Assembly (NCBI RefSeq): GCF_021462225.1
Contig: NC_061812.1
Coordinates: 51,081,848-51,145,847 of the forward strand
From: Girardinichthys multiradiatus
Lineage: Eukaryota > Chordata > Actinopteri > Cyprinodontiformes > Goodeidae
Direction of reading: 5' to 3'
DNA: 64,000 bases
Below the pieces are notes generated by a model. That model was not told where the DNA came from. It ran no database searches and saw only the letters and a program-made list of their open reading frames with translations. Below are positions 9,968 to 22,636 of the stretch, in pieces (the first letter of the stretch is position 1; each line of letters opens with the position of its first letter). A program made the translations under genes and the position numbers.

Positions 9968-10830
9968 GTTACGTATGGCTCTGACCCACATGCAGAATCA
10001 CACTCAAGGGAAACGGGTACAAGTTTGAAAAAAGGTTTATTTAAGGAGAATGGATCGGTATGGTGTGCAGGAACAACTGTAAGGAAAAATGACAGGTAAG
10101 TGGCATAGTAAATGAAACCGGAACTTAAATGTGAAATGTCTCTTACTAGGAGGGAGTAGGCAATCGGCCAGGAGGAGAGGGATTCGGACTGGAGAAGAAG
10201 TGCATATGGAGACAATGGTAAGTCCGATGATTTCTTAGTTACTTGGGTTAGAGCTTGGAGCGCAGGCGAAGCGTCAGTGGAGAGGTGGTGGGTGGACAGG
10301 TTAGGTTGAATGGTCTCTGGAGAATCCGGGTCCGGAAGCAGCCAGCCGTGGAAGTTCCAGAGTTTGGCGTTGGGTAGGTGTGTGTGGAAGATCCTTCCTG
10401 GGGAGATCCTAGGAGTGAGGCTAGTGCGAAACGAAGCCACCGGGGCCAGCCTGGGTAACCTCCAGGTAGTCGCCGGCATAATCCTTGGAAGGTCTTTGAA
10501 AGCATAATTAGTGTTTGAACGAACCCACCGGGGCCAGCCTGGGTAACCTCCAGGTAGTTGCCAGTTCAGTTCACTAAGAAGAACAAAGAACAAGTTAAAC
10601 ATTGTCGAAGGCAAAGTACACATAAACTTAATCAATACGAAGCTGGGTGAGTAGCTACCACAGAGGCTAATACTCGAGCAACGAGATGCTGGCTGCTTCC
10701 TGCTTAAGTACTCCAGGACTCAGTCACTGAGATGGAAAACACCCGTCTCCACCACTGCTGAGCACTAGCGCCTACTAGGAGTCAAAAAACACAGACAAAA
10801 ATACACAACAGAAACTCCAGCCCCGACAAT
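9968..10830 (-). repeat. LTR-like dispersed repeat, family not identified
   Basis: Read on the minus strand the block starts near TGTCGGGGCTGGAG and ends near ACGTAACACTATGACA (TG..CA), with a TACTTAAGC promoter-like box about 120 bases in. The features suggest a solo LTR of a Gypsy-type element. A ~35-bp segment (GGGGCCAGCCTGGGTAACC..) is present twice, at about 10437 and 10525, 88 bp apart. A 224-codon minus-strand frame crosses 9961-10635, but its Pro/Ser/Leu-rich translation matches nothing I know and contains the duplication, so I do not call it a gene. Confidence 0.4.
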
Positions 10831-12087
10831 TTCATCCTTTCAATAGTGGTATTGTAATATAATATAAAGGTTCTGAAAAACTAGTTTTAGTTTAATTGTG
10901 TTTAGTGTTGGCAAACATTTCAGCTGTATAAACTGTGCACTGATAAGAAGATGCTTTCATGACAACCCCAGAGGTGAAGTTTTGTTTGTTTTCATGAAAT
11001 TTAAATGTTAGGTGTCCGGCAAGAATCAGAATTTCCAACTAGTACTACGCTCTCATATAGCAGCAGCATCTCTCTGATTGAGTTGCTCCCAACTAAGCAG
11101 GTCCATCGCTGGGAGAATTTATCTGAGGCTAATGAGTAACACATTGTAATTTGTTGTTTGTAAAAAAATAAGTTATGTAATTCCTAACAATGATAATAAA
11201 GCCATGGCTGGTACAAATGAAAAGTCCTGCACTTATGTGTAATGCACAGTGTAAAGGTGTGTAGTGGTAAAAAGTACATACTGCACAGTACAGTGCAGTC
11301 AAGAGGTCCTAAGTTTGGTCCAGTTCACTTTACCTAATAATTTTTTTTCTTTAGTCTTGTCAGTCACAGCAAAAATAGATCATGTGATAAATGTCTGAAA
11401 ACAAATAAAAAACAATGTTCCCTTTTCCACACCAAATATATACCATTATAAGCCTAGACACCAATTGATCATTTAAAGAGCTGTCAAGTCATGGCCCAGT
11501 GTGTAATCTTTTATAATCAAAACACAAGATTTTAAAGCCAACACTGACGAGCATGAGAAAAAGTAGAATAAGTTGTGCTTGAACTCAATACATCTCAATT
11601 ACCAAACCAGTATCTTTACCAGGTGAACTCCACCATCTCACACTTCAGAGTGGAAGTAACATTATGTACAGGACTTTTCATTCATATTCAATTTAGATTT
11701 ATTGTTGTTGCTACTGAATTATTGACCTTTTTTGTATGAATAATTTTTAAACTCCATTCTTCATTTCCCTTAGAGACATTCAGTCAACACTGAATCCTTT
11801 CTGTATTATAAGGGAAACTCTATGAATTAACTTCAAAGGCAGTGCTTGCAGGTGAGAGTTCGGAATTGCAGTGCAGTAGTTCTGGCACAATTCATGTTGA
11901 ACAGCTTACATTTTATGCTTATGAAAAACTGAACCTTGGTGTTATTGGGAAGAGGTCTCGTTATTGGTGCGCAGCTTGAATGTTCAACCAGATAAACCAA
12001 AACATTTCCCCAGCACATTAATAATAACATTATCAAGCTAAATGAAATGGATGAAATCCGTTGATACTGAATCAAATGAAGTTGCCC
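10831..12087. other. AT-rich intergenic, nothing recognised
   Basis: About 1.25 kb without supported coding sequence or clear repeat structure. Short frames exist but have no recognisable domain. Confidence 0.6.
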
Positions 12088-13030
12088 TTCATCAGAATCA
12101 GAATCAGAAAAACTTTATTGCCAAGTACGTTTTTGGACATACAAGGAATTTGTTTTGGCGTAGTCGGTGCAATACAATACAAATTAAACAGTATAAACAT
12201 ATCTACAATATAATATAAATATATGTGCACAGTTTTAAGTGAGTGAGAGTAAATATAGAGCAGTATAAGATGCAAGAGCAATACAACAGTGCAGGTGATC
12301 ATTGTGCAAGTAAAGCTGAGCGTTAATGTAACGCATAGAGTTACAGGTTACAGGTGTCCTGTCAGCAAAAAAAAGGGGGGGCGGGGGGGTGGAGGGAGAG
12401 TGTCAGTGTGGTTTCCGGGCTTTGTTAACCAGGCTGATGGCAGATGGAAAAAAACTGTTCTTGTGGCGTGAGGTTTTAGTCCGGATGGACCGCAGCCTCC
12501 TGCCAGAGGGGAGAGTCTCAAAGAGTCTGTGACCGGGGTGGGAGGAATCAGCCAGAATCTTCCCTGCCCGCTTCAGGGTCCTGGAGGTGTACAGTTCCTG
12601 GAGCGACAGTAGACTGCAGCCAATCACCTTCTCAGCAGACCGAATGACACGCTGCAGCCTGCCCTTATCCTTGGATGTAACAGCGGCGTACCAGATGGTG
12701 ATGGAGGAGGTGAGGATGGACTCAATGATGGCTGTGTAGAAGTGCACCATCATAGTCTTTGGCAGGTTGAATTTATTCAACTGCTGCAGGAAGAACATCC
12801 TCTGCTGGGCTTTCTTGATGAGGGAGCTGATGTTTGGCTCCCACTTGAGATCCTGGGAGATGATGGTTCCCAGGAAGCGGAAAGATTCCACAGTGTCAAT
12901 TGTGGAGTCACAGAGGGTGATGGGGGCAGGTGGGGCTGGGTTCTGCCTGAAGTCCACAACCATCTCCACTGTCTTTAGAGCGTTGAGCTCAAGGTTGTTC
13001 TGGCTGCACCAGAATTGAAACAGGTCAAAC
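12088..13030 (-). pseudogene. L2/CR1-superfamily (Rex1/Babar-like) LINE 3' end
   Basis: A minus-strand frame of 224 codons (12403-13077, the last ~50 bases upstream of the homology) encodes the end of a LINE reverse transcriptase: WCSQNNLELNALKTVEMVVDF, FRFLGTIISQDLKWEPN, AQQRMFFLQQL and a conserved C-terminus ending NSFFPSAISLVNKA. The 3' UTR lies at 12088-12400 and ends in the short repeat AGTTTTTCTGATTCTGATTC (reverse of 12093-12110), the usual tail of these fish LINEs. The catalytic box is upstream and missing, so this is a 5'-truncated copy. The frame is unusually well kept. Confidence 0.82.
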
Positions 13031-15707
13031 CTAATAAAAATAGGTACTAAAGTATTGTTTAGTAATGGCTTACACATGAATTTGTAAACAGTCGCATTAA
13101 TATCTTAGGCACATCTTAGGTTAGTTTAGAAGTTTCCAAGACCAGAAAAGCAGTCTATAACAAAATACATCACTGTAATGCCTAATATACATGTAAATGA
13201 CACACATAAATAGTGGGAAACAATGCTAGACTTTGTAATAACTTTATCATGAAGTAATAGAAATGCAGCACATGCCATGTGATGTTAGATAGCCACTGTG
13301 GCTCGGTGGCAAGGCATATGGCATTATAAAATTACTTACTATCACATTTAATTGTGGAACCCTTGGTTTAGTGTTATCAAGATTATCGTGTCACTGCTTT
13401 CTGAATTAAATCAGGCACATGAACGTGAATATGTCTCCTTAGGTCTATCTGTGGCACTTTGGAACTTGACCGAGCTGTGTGCTTGGCTTGACCCTGCTCC
13501 TATCAGATCGCAATTCTCTAGACTTTCCTCAATAAGCACAATAAGATTTGGAGATACACTGTATGAACTGAGAATATCATTTTTATACATGGGGACGTTT
13601 TTTGAGTACAGGCTTCATTCTAAAGAGCACATCAGCTGACAAAGAGAAAAACATTTAGCAAAAAAAAAAAGAAGGTATAACCAAGTACTTTTATTCTGTG
13701 TATTTTGCTCAGGCTTAAAAGTATTGTCATTTTTTTTGTAAGTGTGGCAATGTGGAAGAAATTTAAAGACAAATCTGTTGGAGTTAACTAAAATCATAAA
13801 TAAATAAAGTTGTGGGCCCGAATAGAGTAAAAACAAAACTATAAGGCACAGAGGCAGATTAAATGGCAGCATAAGAAAGATCTTTTAAAAAAGAAGCTCA
13901 GATGTCCTGTTTGCAACCACAAGATGAAAAAATCTATCGATGAAAGACCACTACATGTGATATTTATATATATGCCTGATGGTTAGCATGTGTAATAGAT
14001 AGAACAATCACTGATCCTATGTTATTAATGTGAGCAACAGTGTTAATCCCCTTTAATTATTCTAGTCATTATACTGAATCTTTTGATTCTTTCATTAATC
14101 GGTTTCTTTATTTATATATTATCAATGGGCATGTTTAAAGGTGCTTGTCATCACATCTCTCCTTGGTATGTTCTCAGGTGCTCTAAAAGAGCAAGTCATG
14201 GGAAAGGTTGTTGAGCTCAAAACATGTTGAAAAAAGATCAAGGCCACCTTGTTCCTCTAATCAGACAAGTAATGGCAGTACTAGTTAAATCGGGTAATTC
14301 CATTATCAGTGATTAATGGAGAGCCTACAATGTTTTTACAAACAAGTGGGACTAACACTACACTTGAAATCAAAGCAGGTGGTTTTTGGCTCCTCAATCT
14401 GGCAGGGCTGCTAGCCAAAATTCCTCTACAAACATTTGAAAGATAAATTCATACAGAAAACAACTGAAAAGAGTGTTGCTAGAAGCTTTTGGATTGTGGG
14501 ATGTTTTTTTTCACTCAGCTTTTATGAGCCATGGCTTCAGACTTGAAGTAGCTTAATGGACTGTGAACTAGTTCAGTGCACACACTGAACGTCATGATAT
14601 TAAGACCTCAACAGAATCACGTAACCTGCACAGAGTAGGGATGAGACCCTGAGGTTCCCAAAGCAAACACCAAATTACTTGTCAGAACGTGTTACTTAAA
14701 AGCTCTTCTAATTAGAAGTAATAGTCTCACTAACAGTTTTCCTGTAAACAGATTCCCCCACCTTAGTCTCTGCAGCTTCTGCACAGGAACCATTGGCCTC
14801 TTGGCTTCATATCTTATAAATGCTCTCACAGGCATTACAGCCCTGGGGGATGTTCATGTTTTTAGACCCAAATTTTTCCAGCAGTTTTAAACAAGTCCCT
14901 TACTACAGCCTCTCAGTTTTTCCTCAGTGCAGTTTCTATTCCTGTTGTTCCTGGAAACATGACATCCACTTTAATGAGACTGGCTGATGACTGGCTGCTG
15001 CTTTTAACAGTAATGATAGCTATTGTGCCTTTGCGACAGGAGAAGCGACACATATTCACCTTAAAAGAGTTATGTAAAGCTTAAATTTTGTTTTTGTGGA
15101 TGTACAAGCATAAGTAAGTATAATTTAGCCAGTGATGGCCACAGGTCTGCTAATCCGCCAGCAGCTTATAGCAAAACTAATTTTCCGTTTAGCTAATTAG
15201 CATCTTTGCTAACTTTAGAAACCATTAGCGGACCAGTTAGGTTCGACTAAATTAGGTTTCGCCAACTTTAAGTCAGCAAGGTTGTTCCTTTCTGGTGTGG
15301 GCCTGTGCAGAAGAGTCCATTAGGCACACTATTGGCTTGTATTGCGTAACTGCTTCTTCCTCCTTCCTTTTTCTTTTTTTTTTGGGTCACGAAGCAGGGG
15401 GCAGTAGCAATAAGTCTGTGTGTGTGTGCATGTGAAAGAAATAGCCTTACAATGTCGGGCATGCTCCTTATGAGATGACAGATGATGTCCTAGGGTATCT
15501 CCTCCCAGATCCTGACCAGGGCATCACTGAGCTCCTGGATAGTCTGAGGTGCAGCCTGGTATTATCATGCAACAGGAGGAATGTTTACCGCATAATGTTT
15601 ACCACAGCTTCTCCAGACGTATTTATGTCTGTCACATGAGCTCAGAGTGAACCTGTCCTCATTTGTGAAAAGCGTAGGGTGCCAGGGCTGAAGCTGACAA
15701 TTCTGGT
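13031..15707. other. Intergenic, apparently low-copy, no gene seen
   Basis: AT-rich sequence with short frames only. The piece at 15480-15707 (TCCTCCCAGATCCTGACCAGG..) has the feel of an old repeat but I cannot name it. No splice-bounded exon or RNA gene is supported. Confidence 0.5.
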
Positions 15708-18700
15708 GTCGCAAGGAAAGGCAAGGCAATTTATACAGAACATTTCAGTAGCAAGACAATTCAAAGTGCTGTACATTAAAAAAGAGAAAGAGACATAATA
15801 GGAAAAGTACATTACAGTGGCATAAAGGTAATTAAATAATTAACAAACACAAATAATTAAAGAGAATAAAAATTTATAATTAAAATGATAAAATGAAAAT
15901 AAAAAAGATAAAAAATGAAAAATGTATGACAAAATGATTGATTATAAAATAAAAAAAAAGTTGGACTGAAAACTTAACAAATAATGTTTACATAGCACAG
16001 TCAAGGGCCACTCTAAACAAATAAGTTTCTAATTTTGATTTAAAGCGATTTAGGGTTTCAGCGCTTTTACAGATTTTTGGGAGTTTATTCCAGATCAGTG
16101 GAGCATAAGAGCTAAAAGCTCCTTCTCCATGTTTGGTTCTGGTTCAGGGTATGCAGAGTAGATTTTAGCCAGAGGTCTGGGTGGTTGATACACTGACAAC
16201 AAGTCTGTTATGTATCTTGGTGCATGCCATTCAATGATTTATAGACCTACAGAAGTATTTTAAAGTCTATTCTTTGCGATACGGGGAGCCAGTATAAGGG
16301 CTTTAGAACTGGGGTGATATGCTCCACTTTCTTAGTTTTAGTGAGGATGCAGGCAGCAGCGTTCTGGATCAGCTGCAGCTGTCTGATCGACTTTTTATGC
16401 AGACCTGTGAAGACACCATTGCAGTTATCAATTCTACTAAAGATGAACGCATTAATTAGTTTTTACTGTTGTTACTGTCTTTATGTCCCTCTGTAGGTTC
16501 AGGTCTGAGTCCATCACTGCACCCAGACCACCCTGATTGGTGGTTTCTAGCTGTATTAACTGAAGCTGTGTGCTAACTTTTAAATGCTCTTCCTTTGGTC
16601 CAAAAATTATTACTTCCGTTTGGTTTTGATTCAGCTGAAGAACATTTTGGCACATCCATGCACTGATTTCTTCTAAGCATTTACCAATCGCTTGAATGGG
16701 TTTATGGTCACCTGGTGACATCGTAATGTATAGCTGTGTGTTGTCTGCATAGTTATGATAACTTATGTTGTTGTTTATTATAATCTAAGTTAGGGGGAGC
16801 ATGTAAGATATTGAATAGGAGGGGCCCTAAGATGGACCCTTGGGGAACACCACATGTGATATTTGTGGTCTCTGATGTAAAGTTACCTACTGACACAAAA
16901 AAGTCCCTGTCCTTCAAGTAGGATTTAAACCAATCGATTGCTGTTCCAGAAAGGTTGACACAGTATTCCAGGCTCTCTAATGAAATGGAGTGATCAACAG
17001 TGTCAAATGCTGCACTAAGGTCCAATAATACCAGCACTGTGGTTCTTCCACAGTCTGCATTTACACGGATGTCATTGAACACCTTGACAAGAGCAGTCTC
17101 TGTACTGTGGTGAGCATGGAAGCCTGACTGGAAGACCTCGAAGTGGCTGGTCTCTGTTAGGAAGTTGTTTAACTGCTGAAACACAGCTTTTTCAATTATC
17201 TTACTGATGAAGGGGAGGTTTGAGATAGGCCTATAGTTTTGCAGTAGCAGCTTGTCTAAGTTGCTCTTTTTCAATAGCGGTTTGATAACTGCAGTTTTTA
17301 GGGCCTGGGGGAAAACACCTGACAAAATGGGATGTGTTTATTATTTGAGTTAAATCAGATGCTATGACAGGCAAAGCTTTCTTAAGGAAAACTGTGAGTA
17401 AAATATCGAGACAGAAAGAAGAAGAGCTTAGTTGCTGTACGATTGCTTCTAAGTTTTCATAGTTTATCTGGTGAAATTGAGAAATTTTGTCAAAATTAGT
17501 TCTAGTTCCAGACAACTTTGGTCCTGGAGTTGATGTGGATGTGCTGACTGCCCCTCTGATCTTTTTGTTTTTTTCAGTGAAGAAGTTAGCAAATTCATTG
17601 CAGGCCCTGGTAGAGTGGAGTTCAGATGCTACAGTTACAGGAGGGTTTGTTAACCTATCGACAGTGGCAAATAATGCACGAGCATTGTTAATGTTTTTGC
17701 TGCTGATTTCAAAGAAGAACGATTCTCTCGCATTTTGCAGTTGTAAGTTATATCTGTGGTGTCTCTCTTTACAGGTTTTATAGTGAACATGGACTTTTCT
17801 TTCGCCACCTGCGAATGATGTCCGAGATTTTAGAATGAAAGTTATATACCAACTCATCTACAGTGTTACAGGACAAAGTGGAGGTAGAAGAGTAAATTTG
17901 GTTAAAGATTTTAGCAGCACTGTCCTTAAAGATGCATTTTCTTATCATGTCTCTTTGGCAAACTGAGTCATTGCAGATGATCCTCTCAAAAATAACAGAA
18001 AAGTGGTCAGATAGAGCAACATCAGTTACAGACACCTTGGAAATGTTTAGACCCTTAGTGATGATCAAGTCCAAAATATGTCCATGTTTGTGCGTTTGCT
18101 GTTTAACATGTTGAGTCAAACCAAAACATGTAAGAGTGTCACATGTATGGGAAGAAACTTGTGCCATCACAAACTGAATTTGAATTTCTCAGACTGAATC
18201 TGTATTTGTGTAATTTGAAATTAAATGCACTGATTTGAAACTGAATTTCACTTAATTGAAACTGAATTTAATGGTTTGAAACTGAATTCATTTGCTCTGA
18301 AAATGTTTTGTTGAATTGAAAATTCAGTTTCACTACTTTTACTTTCAGTTCGAAAATTCAATTTCAGTTCTGAAATTCAGTTATTTTGTGTCACACATCC
18401 GGGTCCTTGAAGCCACAGATTAATCAAACACAGATTCACCGATTCACTGATGTCATTCACTATTGCTGTGTCCAAATTGAGGGGCTGCATTCTTTGAAGG
18501 ATGCATTTGTTAGCCGATTACATCATTGTGAGGCAATAAAGTCTACAGCTTCGCAGGCTCCTCCAAATAGGGCCGACAAATGCGTCCTTCTTTTCCCCAG
18601 ATATGAAGGATGGGTCCGGTGTATCCTTCGTGGGCCACCCTATCCCATGATTCAGGTCAAAGTAGATTGTGCTAACGGAAGTAGCAAAGCCTGGAGGAGA

Positions 18701-19250
18701 GGGAAAAGCTGAGAACAAAGTTGGATATATTGCCCTTGCTGTGAAACAAAATGAACTTGTTTTTAAATTTAATTTCAAATGACACAAATACAGATTCAGT
18801 CTGAGAAATTCAAATTCAGTTTTTGATGGCACAAGTTTCTTCCCATACACATAGATCTATTGCACTTCTGTCTTCAGGACTGTCAATGTGAATGTTCAAG
18901 TCTCCCACAATAATTAAACGGTCATAATCAACACATATCACAGCTTGTTTTGGACTTAGGAGGCCTGTAAATATTCATGAACATGGTTCGGACCGGGCTC
19001 TTTACCTTGAGAGCCATACATTCAAAAGAGTCAAATTTGCCCAGAAATACCTTTTTACACTTTAGTGAATCTTTAAGCGAAGTGGCTGTAGTTCGGAGGT
19101 GTTGACTCTATCAGAATGGGAGATTCATTAAATTCATGTAACCATGTTTCTATTAAAAATATAACATCAAGATTATGGTCAGTAATGAAGTCATTGATTA
19201 AAAATGAGTTTCCTGACAGAAATCTAATGATCATTGAAGCCAGTTTAAAT
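15708..19250 (-). pseudogene. L2-like LINE, endonuclease plus reverse transcriptase, split by a DNA transposon
   Basis: Minus strand, from 19250 down: endonuclease start (FLINDFITDHNLDVIFLIETW), then the GDLNIHID motif near 18900, then after an insertion the HGHILDLIITKG..VALSDHFSV block (about 18000-18100), then reverse transcriptase with QNYRPISNLPFISKIIEK, FQSGFHAHHSTETAL, LLDLSAAFDTVDH and GVPQGSILGPLLFN. The catalytic box reads YADN (about 16740-16751) instead of YADD. Frameshifts occur at about 16790 and 17330. The 3' UTR ends near 15708-15800 with a GCAAGGCAATTTATACAG-type tail. The gene order and motifs fit the L2/CR1 group. Not functional. Confidence 0.85.
18144..18849. mobile_element. 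706-bp non-autonomous DNA transposon with ~83-bp terminal inverted repeats
   Basis: The left end TGTATGGGAAGAAACTTGTG is repeated in reverse at the right end, and the match continues for about 83 bases with two mismatches by eye. The element interrupts the LINE endonuclease. Without it the LINE frame reads AIDLCDTLTCF across the junction. The target duplication is 2, 4 or 5 bp (CA, ACAT or CACAT) depending on where the end is placed. The core is rich in CAGTTTCAATTGAAA-like motifs and carries a segment (about 18480-18660) seen in other fish repeats. No transposase. Superfamily undecided. Confidence 0.85.
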
Positions 19251-20059
19251 GACTTAGTTGCTTATATTAACTCTGTGTCTGGTTGTACCTGACAGTTTAT
19301 GGCTTTTAAATTTGATTGTTTATTACCATCTCTTATCCTTTTAGGTTTGTTCTTTCTGTCACGTATAAGCACATACATTTTACAACTATCTCCCATCAGG
19401 GGCCCAAGTTTTTCCTAGAAATGATTATTTATGAGGCCCAGACTGTATCACAGAGAAGTGATTTGAAGGCCCTGTTTTGAAGGAGATAGATTAGGAGGTG
19501 GCGGGGCTCTGCAGCTTTTGTAAGATGTTCGTTTAGTAGCAGGGCCTCAGGATAGAGGGTGTCGAATGGAGAAGATGGTAGAGTTATTTGGGTCCCACTC
19601 TTGAAAACGTATTTCATGTTGCCAGTGAAATCCAGTAAAGCAAATCCTGGGGCTCAGTGGATAGAGGGTAGATTTCTATGCAGTTTGGGTCGGGGTTTAA
19701 GGTAAGGGGGACTTGAACGGGGGGGGGGCGTCCACTTCTCTTTCTCCATTTCTGAGATCCGCTTCTTCAGTACAAGGTCACGGCCAGTAAACCACTGGTC
19801 TCCAGCGGTCTACAGGATAGAGACGGGTGACATACACCCACAAAATATTGTGGGTGTATGTCATGGTTGTAACTTTTTTCAATCCAAGGTGCACATGCGG
19901 GTCTGGTATGCTTATAACCCTTTATAAAAGTTCAGATTTCCTTTTAAATGTTTTAGCTAGTTTTATGTGAAGATATTGCCAAGAGTGAGGGGGAAGAGAA
20001 AGGTTGTTCATTATTGTTGTTAGGTTTTTGCCATATAGGTTTATTCCGTTATGCTCAGG
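19251..20059. other. Probable 5' region of the L2-like LINE, then intergenic with a perfect hairpin
   Basis: The part to about 19790 may be the 5' end (ORF1 or leader) of the minus-strand LINE. I see no conserved domain in it. A perfect 16-bp inverted repeat with a 4-base loop lies at 19828-19863. Confidence 0.4.
19828..19863. repeat. Perfect 16-bp inverted repeat, 4-base loop
   Basis: The arm TGACATACACCCACAA at 19828-19843 is the exact reverse complement of 19848-19863. The loop is AATA. It may be the joined ends of a degenerate MITE or a cruciform-prone site. No coding role. Confidence 0.9.
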
Positions 20060-20410
20060 TTCTTACTTAATTCATCTGTTCTGTACTTTGTAGATTTTTG
20101 TTTTGACTCCTATGTTTATCTATTCATTTTACTTATACTGTGTTTTCTGTGGTGGTTCATCTATTTTTCTCAATCTCCCTCCTTTACACTCTCCCACAGC
20201 ATTCGGAATCACTCTGCTTGGGCTCACCTGGTTTCAATGACTCTCCTCCCTTTCCTCGGTATTTAAGCTTCTTGGTTTCCATTGTTCAATGCTATTTTCT
20301 TCCGTTAGGTTTCCTGACCTAATGTCCTGTTCTACCAGTGCCATTTTCTAATTTTGTCTTTTTTCATTAAATCATTTTGTCACATTACCTCTCTGCCTAC
20401 AGTCTATCTG
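20060..20410 (+). repeat. Possible solo LTR fragment
   Basis: A pyrimidine-rich stretch with a TATTTAAGC promoter-like box at about 20262 and an ATTAAA near 20367 resembles fish Gypsy-type LTRs. A similar layout, not an obvious copy, is at 61030-61300. The ends were not found. Confidence 0.3.
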
Positions 20411-20667
20411 CACTTAGATCCTATCAGAAACTAACCAAGAGAGGAAGTGTCAGAGAACGCACAGTTCAGTAAGCCTCACAAACTGGATCAAAAAGAATAT
20501 TTTTAACAGTCGTAAAAAATATGCCCTACTCTGAATGTTCACTTTCAGTAGTTATAGAAATTCCTGTGTAGTAACATAATGCATGGGTATTAAGAGTACC
20601 AGGTACATCTTTTATAACTGATACAACCCCCCAACCCACCCCCACACCCGGCGCCTTAAAGAAAGCC

Positions 20668-21099
20668 ATCATCTTGTTGGACCATTTGTTTCCTACTATA
20701 CCTCCCAGTGTCATCTGCTACTATATACCCCAGTATCGTCTGCAACCACAACTCCCAGCAGGCTTCGCAGCTGATAGGAAGGGGCATTGCAGCACTGATG
20801 TCACAGTGGGCTATATAAGGACACAGAAACCCGTTGCCACCTTTGCTTTTTCCCGCTGGAAACCGAGACCAGTTACCACGCAACGGAGGCACGCATCCTC
20901 CCGGAGAAGAAACTCACACGTGGGTTTTCATTAATTCTCCCCACAGGCCAAACTCTTGAGAAAACGTTTCTGGTACAAGAAGACCAGTAGACTTTACTGA
21001 TCAAAGATGTGGATTTAACATGTATCCCAAGAAAACCCATGGAGGTTTTCCAAAGAGATGAAATTTTCCTCTTTGTGTTTGTTCCAGTCGACTGCTGAC
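20668..21099 (+). other. Promoter-like or LTR-like block interrupted at 21100
   Basis: GC-richer than its surroundings, with TATATAAGG at about 20812 followed by a region with few repeats. It ends at the TGAC target duplication of the next element and seems to continue after 30656. I cannot tell whether it is a retroelement LTR or unique sequence. Confidence 0.35.
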
Positions 21100-22212
21100 T
21101 GTTGGGACCCACAGCCATGGAAACAACATTAAAATTCCTGTACAAACTTTTCAGGAACTTTCAAAATAAATTGCATTTAACTGACTTCCAGCAACTGAGG
21201 AAAGGTGGGTAGCAGCAGACTTCCCATGATGCCACTGGCTGTATAAAAGCAACCCCTTTCCAATGGTCTGCTCTCTACCACCCGGGACTCCGCTGAGAGA
21301 CTGGCCGGAGAGGAACATCGCGCTAATGTCTCTTTGCTGGCAAAAAGACAAACTCTTCAACTGGATCCATGGTGTCATAAGATCGTATGATCATATGCAC
21401 AAGATAAGTAGAAATGAACCACTGTCTGCGTATCCAGTGATTTTCATTCATGAACGGGGTAATCAAGGTACAAGCATTGCTTGACTGTTCTCTCTGAAAT
21501 CTGCAGAAACGAACTGTTTCCAGAGTTCCCAGCATGAAGCTGAGTGCAGTAGTCTCCCAAGGAAGGACAACGGAGACCACATTATGGCAGTTAACGTGCG
21601 CTGTGGTCAGCGGACATAACAGGTCGCCAAGCCACTGCTCCGGAGGTTAGCTGGCAGCTAACCCCTTTGTTCACGGAGCTTTCTTCAAACTTCTTCACCA
21701 CAGCTTTTCCTCAGCATGGTCAGAGGTTAGGTTTGGGCAGAACAATAAAAGAAAGATTTAGATTGAAATGATATAAACGCTTTTCATTTTATGAAGTTTG
21801 TTTTGTTTGTGTTGAACTCAGCTATCTGGGTGCTAGCAGAATATCTGCAGCACACGTGTTCAGGTTGTGTTCTTTGTTTGTGTGTTTTTAAAGTTAAGAC
21901 AAACTTTATTTTAAGGGTGATTTTAAACAGAAGGTTGATCATAATGCGCCGTCCGCACTTATGCATTTTAACCCTGGTATTTTAAAGGTATGTGTTTGAT
22001 TCTGGTGCTAAGCTATCAGCTTATATTTGTTAGCTCAACGGCTAACCGGTAAGAACACCAGCTTGCTACTAAAGAGTATTTAACAGAAAGGTTGTTAGTT
22101 TTCAAGCTAGTGAATAATAGTCCCTAAACATAATTTTACTAAATTTGATAACTAAGTAAACACCATTAAGCCCCATTTCTCCAGAAAGATTTGGCTCTTT
22201 TCCAAAATACTC

Positions 22213-22636
22213 TGTTGTGGAATTTTCTTATCAAAGTGGGTAGAAGTTGACTCATAACAAGAGCAAATCCGGACTTTGTCTTTATAAGTTTTATTCAAAG
22301 GCATTCAGCATTTGAAGACCCTGTCACTGAGGTTAGTCAGTGAAACAGAGCCCCGATCAACATTTACACACAGTATTTATACCAGAACATGACAGTGTTA
22401 TTTCAACTTCAAAGAGTTTGTGTTTTACGACCCCAGACCCTTCTCGGGTTCAGAGGTGACAAAGTTATCTGGGAACCCATCTGTCCTTCCCAACACATCA
22501 TCCTAATTGGCGGTTTTAACCATTAAACTTCTGATAATGGCTTTTACAGCTTACTCCCTAACACAGATGTTCACAGAAGTGAGGTAACCCAAAGGTCACA
22601 CACTTTGGAACACTTAATAAAAGAATTTCCATCACA
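22213..22636 (-). repeat. 3' LTR of the provirus
   Basis: 424 bp with TG..CA ends on the minus strand (TGTGATGG..CCACAACA). TATAAATA lies at 22374-22381 and AATAAA at 22290-22295, about 80 bp downstream, which gives the expected U3-R-U5 order. The polypurine tract AGAAGAAAGGAG (reverse of 22637-22648) directly precedes it. Confidence 0.92.

Noticed and set aside
9961..10635. 224-codon minus-strand open frame
   Set aside because: It lies in an LTR-like repeat, crosses an internal duplication, is Ser/Pro/Leu-rich and has no domain that I recognise.
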